Below the pieces are notes generated by a model. It made no database searches. It was not told where the DNA came from and saw only the letters and a list, made by a program, of their open reading frames with translations. A stretch of 12,866 nt of DNA, taken from contig JALSIF010000244.1 of assembly GCA_026981635.1 (NCBI GenBank), positions 1 through 12,866 on the forward strand, in the 5' to 3' direction. The stretch is from JALSIF01 sp026981635 [NCBI: bacterium] (GTDB lineage Bacteria > 4484-113 > JALSIF01). Shown here piece by piece: positions 6,696 through 12,280 of the stretch. Position 1 is the stretch's first letter, and the number at the start of each line of letters is the position of its first letter. Position numbers and translations under genes: made by a program.

Positions 6696-8528
6696 GTGAT
6701 GCTCTTCTCCCTGATTCGACTAGAGCGTCCCGAGCTGGTAAGGCTAATTTACATCAGTCTCCTTTCAGCCCTTGTTGGGGTGGGTGGGGGTGCACTAGCA
6801 TTCGCGGTTTATTATTTGATCTACTTCGTAACTAATCTGGTCTTTTTTCAACGTTTATCTTTTGAACCGATCGAACCAAACATTCAGAAGGTCGGGATTT
6901 GGGTGGTCTTCATTGTCGCCGCCGGAGGTGGTCTAGTTTCCCTCTTGGTATGGCTCTTTAGACAACCCCAGCTTCTGGGCCATGGTGTCCCTGAAACCGT
7001 TGAGGCGGTCCATCTCAACCGGGGCAGATTTCGGGCCCGGATGATGATCCTCAAACCTCTTGCCTCCGCCTTCTCCATCGGAACCGGTGGCCCGTTGGGG
7101 GCCGAGGGGCCCATCGTGCAGACCTGCGGAGTGCTGGGCTCCTTCATCGGGCAGAGCCTGCGCATCACCACCTACGAGCGACGGGTACTGCTGGCCTGTG
7201 GGGCAACCGCGGGTCTAGCCGCTACCTTTAATGTCCCTTATGCAGCTGTTATTTTTGCTCTTGAGCTCCTTGTACTTGAACTAAAACTCTCCAGCTTTAT
7301 TCCATTAATCATAGCAAGTGCCTCAGGAACTATCGTAAGATATATTTTACTCGGAAACCAAGCTAAATTTTCTGTGTCTGTTTCAGATGGAATTAACTAT
7401 CCCAATCTAATTCCACTTGTTATTGTTGTGGGAATCTTTGCAGGATTCTTGTCTGTTCTAATTATTAAGTTGCATAATAAGATTGAAACTTCGCTTGAAA
7501 AAGCAAGACCAAATCGGCTTCTGATGCCAATCATAGGCGGAGCTATGATTGGCACCATTGCAATTTTTATTCCACAAGTACTAGGATTGGGCTTTATCCA
7601 TTTGAATGAAATCTTGAACAATAATATGGATTTAAGCCTGTTAATGCTTATTATGTTTGGCAAATTGATCGCCTGGTTCATAGCGTCAACCATGGGCAGT
7701 TCCGGCGGTACGATCCTTCCTTTGTTTTTGGTAGGAGCCTCTTTAGGAGCTCTGGTAGGTAAAGTCTCCTCTCTATTTCTCCCCTCAGCTTGGAACAGTC
7801 CTGAGATTCTTGCCGTGGTGGGGATGATGGCCCTGTTTGGGGCCTCCATGCGGGCCACCTTCACCGCCATCCTGTTCGGGTTTGAGGCGGTGCACGACTT
7901 CAACGTGATCGTTCCCCTGATGGTGGGGTGTGTGGTGGCCGATCTCGTCGCCAACCTCTACTGTCGCGACTCGCTGGTCACCCACCTGCTCAAGCGCCGG
8001 GGAATGAAGCTCAGCCTGGAATATGAGGCCGACATCACCGAGGAGTTCACCGTCGGTCAGATCATGACTAGGGAGGTAAAGACCATCTCCGCCTCCCTCA
8101 GGCTCTCTGAGCTCCTGAAACGGATCAACGACCCCTCGGACGAGCTCTACCCCTATGATGCCTTCCCCATCCTTGATGAGCAGGGGAGGCTGGTGGGGAT
8201 CATTTCCCGAGACGACATGGTGCGCATCGTCAAGCACCGGGAGCACGCCGACCGGAGGGTGATTGAGCTTGCCCGCAGCGACGTGATCACCGCCACTCCT
8301 GACATGAACGTGCACGAGGCGATGATGCAGATGATCCGCCACCGGGTGGGTAGGCTTCCCGTGGTTGACCCGGAGGACCACACCAGGCTGGTGGGGATCA
8401 TTAGCCGTAGCGACGTGCTGCGCTGCTGGCTGAGGGACCTGGAGGAGCACACCGAGGTGGAGGAGCCGGTCTATCACCTGCGCCGCTTCCTCCCCCACCT
8501 TCCTCCCCGCCCGCCCTCCAAGGAGTAG
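6696..8528 (+). CDS. CLC-type chloride channel/antiporter with C-terminal CBS pair
   Basis: Integral inner-membrane anion transporter of the CLC family, 610 residues. The hydrophobic core (about 15-430) carries GHGVPE (95-100) at the first selectivity motif (GSGIP in E. coli ClcA, so Ser becomes His), GAEGPIVQ with gating Glu137 (ClcA Glu148; usual GREGP), SGGTILPLFLVG at the GGxFxP position, and NLY with Tyr422 at the central-Tyr position. A CBS pair follows: about 450-515 (VGQIMTREVKTIS to LVGIISRDDM) and about 528-582 (DVITATP to LVGIISRSDV); such pairs often sense adenine nucleotides. GHGVPE occurs in a bacterial subclade of CBS-bearing CLCs. Whether this is a channel or a proton antiporter cannot be decided here. 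The start is GTG 6696 by promoter spacing, or the ATG one codon later. Base composition is mosaic: about 36% G+C at 7261-7680 but over 60% on both sides. Confidence 0.93.
   Translation: MMLFSLIRLERPELVRLIYISLLSALVGVGGGALAFAVYYLIYFVTNLVFFQRLSFEPIEPNIQKVGIWVVFIVAAGGGLVSLLVWLFRQPQLLGHGVPETVEAVHLNRGRFRARMMILKPLASAFSIGTGGPLGAEGPIVQTCGVLGSFIGQSLRITTYERRVLLACGATAGLAATFNVPYAAVIFALELLVLELKLSSFIPLIIASASGTIVRYILLGNQAKFSVSVSDGINYPNLIPLVIVVGIFAGFLSVLIIKLHNKIETSLEKARPNRLLMPIIGGAMIGTIAIFIPQVLGLGFIHLNEILNNNMDLSLLMLIMFGKLIAWFIASTMGSSGGTILPLFLVGASLGALVGKVSSLFLPSAWNSPEILAVVGMMALFGASMRATFTAILFGFEAVHDFNVIVPLMVGCVVADLVANLYCRDSLVTHLLKRRGMKLSLEYEADITEEFTVGQIMTREVKTISASLRLSELLKRINDPSDELYPYDAFPILDEQGRLVGIISRDDMVRIVKHREHADRRVIELARSDVITATPDMNVHEAMMQMIRHRVGRLPVVDPEDHTRLVGIISRSDVLRCWLRDLEEHTEVEEPVYHLRRFLPHLPPRPPSKE
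7230..7790 (+). other. AT-rich segment inside the CLC gene
   Basis: Counting lines of 60, G+C is 150 of 420 (36%) at 7261-7680, against 119 of 180 (66%) at 7021-7200 and 63% at 7801-7860. Codons switch to ATT, TTA, AAT and AAA, and the protein is Asn/Ile-rich (for example ILNNNMD). A second AT-rich patch covers about 6790-6900. The reading frame is intact throughout. It looks like a recombination mosaic or an imported gene partly replaced by native sequence. Confidence 0.6.
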
Positions 8529-8538
8529 GGTCAGCTAG

Positions 8539-8544
8539 TAGACT
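8539..8544 (+). promoter_or_regulatory. Possible pth -10 (TAGACT)
   Basis: TAGACT (4 of 6 to TATAAT) lies 9 nt before the pth GTG, close to the arrangement at other genes here, and no Shine-Dalgarno site is present. The match is poor and the CLC gene ends only 25 nt upstream, so read-through transcription is equally likely. Confidence 0.2.
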
Positions 8545-8553
8545 TTCCTTTCC

Positions 8554-9174
8554 GTGTTCTTCTGGTTTCGCCGAAGGAGGACGCCCCGGCCCGAGTGGCT
8601 GGTGGTGGGGCTAGGAAACCCCGGGCTCAAATATGCCCCCACCCGCCATAACCTGGGCTTCATGCTGGCCGACCGGCTGGGGGATGAGTTTCGCAAGCTC
8701 TCCCGCTTTGCCCTCTGCGACGCCCAGTGCCTTCACCTTCGCCTGGCCGGTAAGGATGCGGTGGTGGCCAAGCCCCAGTCCTACATGAACCTGAGCGGGG
8801 GGCCGGTGGCCTGCCTGATGGAGAAGCTCTCCCAGCCAAAGCTTTTGGTCGCCTGCGATGATGTGAACCTGCCCCTGGGGACGGTGCGGCTTCGGGCGCG
8901 CGGATCGGCCGGCGGGCACAAGGGGCTAAAAGACATCATTGAGAAGCTTGGCAGCGAAGAGTTTCTGCGGGTAAGGATCGGCTGCGGCCCCCCCACCATC
9001 CCCGACCTGGCCGAGTTTGTCCTCTCCCCCTTTGAGGAGGAGGAGTGGCCTCTGGTTAGGCAGGCACTGGAGCTTGCCCGCGACCTGGTGGTCAAGGCGT
9101 TGGCGGAGGGATTGGAAAGTGCCACCCTGAGGGTGGAGGACTACCAGCCCCCCAATCATGGCAAGGGGGGCTGA
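8554..9174 (+). CDS. pth: Peptidyl-tRNA hydrolase (Pth)
   Basis: Cleaves peptidyl-tRNA released by abortive translation, recycling tRNA in the cytoplasm. At 206 residues it is close to the usual length of about 190-200. Seen directly: VVGLGNPGLKY with Asn22, TRHNLGF with catalytic His32 (E. coli His20), KPQSYMNLSG, CDDVNLPLG with Asp102 (E. coli Asp93), and GSAGGHKGLKDI followed by RVRIGCG. The core begins about residue 15; before it is an extra short basic stretch, MFFWFRRRRTPRP, which could bind RNA or mean that the true start is a little later, although no better start codon is visible. It follows the CLC gene by 25 nt and converges on the DUF2007 gene with only 3 bp between stop codons. 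A strong hairpin covers its last codons. Confidence 0.96.
   Translation: MFFWFRRRRTPRPEWLVVGLGNPGLKYAPTRHNLGFMLADRLGDEFRKLSRFALCDAQCLHLRLAGKDAVVAKPQSYMNLSGGPVACLMEKLSQPKLLVACDDVNLPLGTVRLRARGSAGGHKGLKDIIEKLGSEEFLRVRIGCGPPTIPDLAEFVLSPFEEEEWPLVRQALELARDLVVKALAEGLESATLRVEDYQPPNHGKGG
9146..9172. terminator. GC-rich hairpin at the pth / DUF2007 convergence
   Basis: AGCCCCCC (9146-9153) and GGGGGGCT (9165-9172) are perfect 8-bp inverted repeats around an 11-nt loop, ending within the pth stop codon and 5 bp from the stop of the opposing gene. There is no T-run on either strand, so it is not a classical intrinsic terminator. Its position between convergent genes suggests a bidirectional stop or a 3'-end stabiliser. 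Confidence 0.4.
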
Positions 9175-9177
9175 GCA

Positions 9178-9414
9178 CTACTCCTTTAGGGGTTTTACCT
9201 CCTCCCCGCGGAGGTAGTCGTCAATGAGCTGTCTGGCCAGGGGGGCATCGTAGTCGGCCACCATCAGCCGGTAGGGGACAAGGCCGCGGAAAAGCCCGCC
9301 CCAGACGGTGTTGGAGGCGGTGTCGGAGATGAAAACCTCAATGTCGTGCTGGCGGAGAAGCCCAGCGATCTCTTCGGCGTGGATGAGATCGGTGGTCTGG
9401 TAGACGACCTCCAT
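9178..9414 (-). CDS. DUF2007 family small protein
   Basis: A 78-residue protein matching the pattern of the DUF2007 family (annotated as putative signal-transducing protein): MEVVYQTTDLIHAEEIAGLL at the N-terminus, then a hydrophobic strand with a Ser-Asp (VFISDT), a Gly-rich middle (WGGLFRG), and a C-terminal strand and helix (YRLMVADYDAPLARQLIDDY). It is soluble with no membrane segment. Its biochemical role is unknown. The ATG (9414-9412) overlaps the DAHP synthase stop (9416-9414) in a TGATG, so the two are probably translationally coupled. It is the last gene of the hisA-DAHP synthase unit, and its stop is 3 bp from that of pth. A link to aromatic or histidine synthesis is suggested only by this position. 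Confidence 0.8.
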   Translation of the reverse strand: MEVVYQTTDLIHAEEIAGLLRQHDIEVFISDTASNTVWGGLFRGLVPYRLMVADYDAPLARQLIDDYLRGEEVKPLKE

Positions 9415-10331
9415 CAGCTGCCCAGCCGGGCGGGGGCCGGCTCAGTCTGGCCTTGCTCCTTTAGGGAGTGGTGAAGCTGGCGCACTGCGCGGATGAGACG
9501 GCGGGCCTGGTTAAAGTCCAGTGCCTGGGGACCGTCGCAGAGAGCCTCATCCCGATTGGGGTGCACCTCCACCAGCAGTCCATCGGCTCCCGCCGCCACC
9601 GCCGCCAGGGCGGCCGGCTCCACGAAGCGATAGTCACCGGTGGCGTGGGAGGGGTCCACTATCACCGGCAGGTGGGTCACCTGGTGGAGCACCGCCGGGG
9701 CAAGCACATCAATCTGGAAGCGCAGGGTGGGCTCAAACCCCCTCACCCCCCGCTCGCAGAGCACCACCCGGCTGACCCCCTCCACCAACAGGTACTCGGC
9801 GGCGGAGAGCCACTCGTGGTAGGTGGCGCTCATGGCACGCTTGAGCAGGACCGGCTTGCCCAGCCTGCCCAGCTCGCGGAGGAGGGCAAAGTTCTGCATG
9901 GAGCGACTGCCCACCTGCATGAGGTCAGCCACCTCGGCCACCCGCTCTACCTGGTCGGTGGAAAGCACCTCGGTGCAGATGGCAACTCCATACTCCTCCC
10001 TGGCCCGGCCTAGAAGGCTAAGCCCCTCTTCCCCCAATCCCTGGAATGCGTAGGGGGAGGTGCGGGGTTTGAAGGCACCACCCCGGATCACCTTGATCCC
10101 CTCCTCCCGCAGGAAGGCAACGGTTTCGCTTAGCTGCATCCAGCTCTCCACCGAGCAGGGGCCAAAAATCAAGGAGAGGGCGCCGGGGGCAAACTCCTCG
10201 CCCCCCACCGTGAAGCGGGTGGAGGGCCGGGCTGGCGACTTGCAGACCCGGGAGAGACCTTCCGTAAGCGAGGTTAGCTCCTCCTCCATGGCGGGCTTGT
10301 AAGGATAGTCACAAGATGGCGTGCGCTCCAT
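9414..10331 (-). CDS. aroF: 3-deoxy-7-phosphoheptulonate (DAHP) synthase, type I-beta
   Basis: Condenses phosphoenolpyruvate with erythrose 4-phosphate, the first step of the shikimate pathway to aromatic amino acids. Seen directly: GPCSVES (metal-ligand Cys59), RGGAFKPRTSPYAFQGLG, QVGSRSMQNFALL, KRAMSATYHEWLSAAEYLL, CERGVRGFEP, DPSHATGDYR (His229), VEVHP (Glu255) and CDGP (Asp266). The four ligands sit exactly 43 residues before those of Thermotoga maritima DAHP synthase (Cys102, His272, Glu298, Asp309, from memory), so the barrel is intact while most of the N-terminal ferredoxin-like regulatory domain is missing. The first 45 residues are polar and unlike that domain. ATG 10331 lies in frame with hisA, two codons after its TAA; Met15 is an alternative start. 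There is no clear Shine-Dalgarno site. The next gene overlaps its stop. Confidence 0.95.
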   Translation of the reverse strand: MERTPSCDYPYKPAMEEELTSLTEGLSRVCKSPARPSTRFTVGGEEFAPGALSLIFGPCSVESWMQLSETVAFLREEGIKVIRGGAFKPRTSPYAFQGLGEEGLSLLGRAREEYGVAICTEVLSTDQVERVAEVADLMQVGSRSMQNFALLRELGRLGKPVLLKRAMSATYHEWLSAAEYLLVEGVSRVVLCERGVRGFEPTLRFQIDVLAPAVLHQVTHLPVIVDPSHATGDYRFVEPAALAAVAAGADGLLVEVHPNRDEALCDGPQALDFNQARRLIRAVRQLHHSLKEQGQTEPAPARLGS

Positions 10332-10337
10332 TCTAGC

Positions 10338-11102
10338 TTACCGCTTGACTAACTTTTCTTCCCCCTGCTGGGCGAGGATGGCCTGTCCCCGGGGGTAGCT
10401 CAAAGCTCCCTCATAGAGGGAGGTTCCCACGATTATGCCGAGGAGGTTGGGAATTTTAGCCTGGCGGAGCTTTCTAAGATCTGCCTCCCCCGCCACCCCT
10501 CCACTGGCCAGCACAGTGGACTGGGGGACGGCGGAGCAGAACTCCCTGAGAATCCCGAAGTCCACCCCGCTTAGGGTCCCGTCGCGGATGATGTCGGTGT
10601 GGACGAAGTGGCGTACCCCAAGCTCCACCATCTGGCGGGCCAGGTCCACCGCCCTTAGATCAGTGGGCTTGCTCCAGCCGCGGGTCTTGACCATGCCCTC
10701 GGCGGCATCAATGCTTACGATGAGGTATTCGGGGTAGATGCGGGCGAGCTCCTCCACCAAAGAGGGGCTCTCAATGGCGGCAGTCCCCAGAATGACGTAG
10801 TTTGCCCCAAGTTCCAATAGGGACTCAAAGTGGAGGCGGGTGCGCACCCCACCGCCGACCTGGAATTCGGCGCCAAGCTCCTGACAGATCTCGCCGATTA
10901 GCTCCAGGTTGCGGGTGGGGCGGCCGTAGGCGGCGTCCAGGTCAACCAGGTGGAGGCGGCGCGCCCCCATGGCGATGAAGCTGGCCGCCACCGAGAGGGG
11001 ATCGTCGCTGTAGATGATCCGCTCCTGGTCGGGGCCCACCTCGCGCACCACCCTACCCTCGCTGATCTCAATGGAGGGAATGAGAATCATCGCCTTTCCC
11101 AC
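10338..11102 (-). CDS. hisA: HisA-type isomerase (ProFAR isomerase)
   Basis: A (beta/alpha)8 barrel that in histidine synthesis isomerises ProFAR to PRFAR. The 254 residues fit HisA. Seen directly: the N-terminal strand MILIPSIEISEGRVVR, YSDDP, LHLVDLDAAYGRPTRNLELI, the phosphate loop QVGGGVR (81-87), ILGTAAIESP, SIDAAEG with Asp132 (T. maritima Asp127), TRGW, HTDIIRDGTLSG (HisA rather than HisF or TrpF), LASGGV, and IIVGTSLYEG. The first catalytic Asp (T. maritima Asp8, in PAIDL) is replaced by Glu12 in PSIEI, which is unusual. The GTG start at 11102 is chosen because TAATAT lies exactly 8 nt upstream, as at other genes here; the ATG four codons later (11090) is the alternative. No other his gene is present; it is followed directly by DAHP synthase and DUF2007. 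Confidence 0.92.
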   Translation of the reverse strand: MGKAMILIPSIEISEGRVVREVGPDQERIIYSDDPLSVAASFIAMGARRLHLVDLDAAYGRPTRNLELIGEICQELGAEFQVGGGVRTRLHFESLLELGANYVILGTAAIESPSLVEELARIYPEYLIVSIDAAEGMVKTRGWSKPTDLRAVDLARQMVELGVRHFVHTDIIRDGTLSGVDFGILREFCSAVPQSTVLASGGVAGEADLRKLRQAKIPNLLGIIVGTSLYEGALSYPRGQAILAQQGEEKLVKR

Positions 11103-11110
11103 CGGCAGTG

Positions 11111-11116
11111 ATATTA
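11111..11116 (-). promoter_or_regulatory. hisA -10 element (TAATAT), probably leaderless
   Basis: On the minus strand TAATAT (4 of 6 to TATAAT) is followed by 8 nt and then the hisA GTG. It lies in the 53-bp gap shared with divergent tsaD. No -35 match is visible. Confidence 0.4.
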
Positions 11117-11141
11117 GCCCAAGCGGGGCCTAGGGGGCACC

Positions 11142-11147
11142 TATAAT
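11142..11147 (+). promoter_or_regulatory. tsaD -10 element (TATAAT), leaderless
   Basis: A perfect TATAAT is followed by 8 nt and then the tsaD ATG, placing the expected transcription start at the A of the ATG. No Shine-Dalgarno site fits in this space. The -35 region is GC-rich and without a good match. The element lies back to back with the hisA -10. Confidence 0.6.
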
Positions 11148-11155
11148 CCTCGCCG

Positions 11156-12241
11156 ATGATCCTGGCGGTGGAGACCAGCTTTGACGAGACCGCCATCGCA
11201 CTGGTTGAGGCAGGGAGCGGGCGGGCGCTGGACCACCTCTACTCAAGCTCGGCCGAGCTCCACGAGCGCTTTGGGGGGGTGGTGCCGGAGCTTGCCGCCC
11301 GGGCTCACCTTACCAACCTGCCCCCCATCGCCCGGGCACTAAAGGAAAAACACTCCTTTAACAAGATTGAGCTGGTGGCGGCCACCGCCGGGCCCGGCCT
11401 GCCGGGCTGTCTGCTGGCCGGGGTGGGCTTTGCCCGGGGACTGGCGCTGGGGCTTTCGGTCCCCTACAGCCCCATAAACCACCTGGAGGGCCACCTGCTC
11501 TCCCCCTTCATGGAGGGGAGCATCTACCGCCAGGAGGGCAGGAACGAGCAGGGGGAGCCGATGGGGGCAGAGGAGATCCCCTTTCCCCACCTGGGCCTGA
11601 TCGTCTCCGGGGGGCACACCGAGCTGGTCATGGCCGAGGAGGTGGGGAACTACCGGGTGCTTGGCAGGACGCGGGACGATGCGGTGGGGGAGCTTTTGGA
11701 CAAGCTGGGCAACCACCTGGGGCTGGGATACCCGGCCGGGGCCAAGCTGGAGAGGCTGGCCCACGAGTTCCTGGCCAGTCACCAAAGGCTGGAAGAGGCG
11801 CTGGAAAGCCACCCCCTTCCCGTTCCCATGCGGCAGGTGGCGGGGCTGGACTTCTCCTTCTCCGGTCTAAAGACTGCCGCAGTGAGGATGGTAGAGAGGC
11901 GGGGGATGGAACGGGTAAAGGAGGAGCTTCCCGCCTTTGCGGCGGCCCTGCTTGCGGCCTGCTTCCTCTCCCTGGTGGAGCGCACCCGGCTTGCCCTCAG
12001 GGAGCATCCGGTGGCGGTGGTGGGGATAAGCGGCGGGGTGGCCCGAAACCAGATCCTGCGGGAGATGATCGCCCGCCGCCTGCTGGAGGAGGGGACGGTA
12101 AGGGAGGTGCGCTTCCCCTCTCCCCGCCTCTGCATAGACAACGCCACCATGGTGGGCTACGCCGCCTGGCTGAGGAGGCACACGGGAAGGCTCCTTGAGG
12201 ACCGTGACATCATCCCCCGCTGGCGACTGGAGGAGCTCTAG
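11156..12241 (+). CDS. tsaD: tRNA N6-threonylcarbamoyladenosine transferase (TsaD)
   Basis: Catalytic subunit that, with TsaB and TsaE, transfers the threonylcarbamoyl group to A37 of ANN-decoding tRNAs (t6A), in the cytoplasm. At 361 residues it is slightly longer than usual, from a polar insertion at about 122-139. Seen directly: an ASKHA-type MILAVETSFDETAIAL start (most homologues have Cys where Phe9 stands), GGVVPELAARAHL, ATAGPGLPGCLLAG, the metal ligands in NHLEGHLLSP (His109, His113), IVSGGHTEL, RDDAVGELLDKLG, GLGYPAG, DFSFSGLKTAA, GISGGVARNQ, and CIDNATMVGYAAW with metal-ligand Asp328. ATG 11156 matches the family start exactly and lies 8 nt after TATAAT. It is divergent from hisA and followed by an unknown gene after 39 nt. 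tsaB, tsaC and tsaE are not in the window. Confidence 0.97.
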   Translation: MILAVETSFDETAIALVEAGSGRALDHLYSSSAELHERFGGVVPELAARAHLTNLPPIARALKEKHSFNKIELVAATAGPGLPGCLLAGVGFARGLALGLSVPYSPINHLEGHLLSPFMEGSIYRQEGRNEQGEPMGAEEIPFPHLGLIVSGGHTELVMAEEVGNYRVLGRTRDDAVGELLDKLGNHLGLGYPAGAKLERLAHEFLASHQRLEEALESHPLPVPMRQVAGLDFSFSGLKTAAVRMVERRGMERVKEELPAFAAALLAACFLSLVERTRLALREHPVAVVGISGGVARNQILREMIARRLLEEGTVREVRFPSPRLCIDNATMVGYAAWLRRHTGRLLEDRDIIPRWRLEEL

Positions 12242-12266
12242 GGGCAGGGGCAGCGGGTGGAAAGGC

Positions 12267-12272
12267 TTTAAT
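12267..12272 (+). promoter_or_regulatory. Possible -10 (TTTAAT) for the last gene
   Basis: TTTAAT (5 of 6 to TATAAT) is followed by 8 nt and then GTG at 12281, the same geometry as at tsaD, hisA and the CLC gene. It stands out as AT-rich in a GC-rich 39-nt spacer. No -35 is evident, and transcription from tsaD could also continue. Confidence 0.35.
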
Positions 12273-12280
12273 ATCCCCCC

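Noticed and set aside
6604-8553. AT-rich CLC region as a mobile element
   Set aside because: No transposase, terminal inverted repeats, target duplication or attachment site was seen, and the gene is intact. Recombination explains the mosaic better.
9197-9215. ACCTCC / GGAGGT inverted repeat within the DUF2007 gene as a terminator
   Set aside because: It lies inside the coding region and is not followed by a T-run on either strand; likely incidental.
10330-10335. TAGAAT on the minus strand at the DAHP synthase start, as a leaderless promoter
   Set aside because: The hexamer overlaps the ATG itself, so transcription would start inside the gene, and no start codon lies 8 nt downstream. hisA ends 6 nt before the gene, so an operon is simpler.
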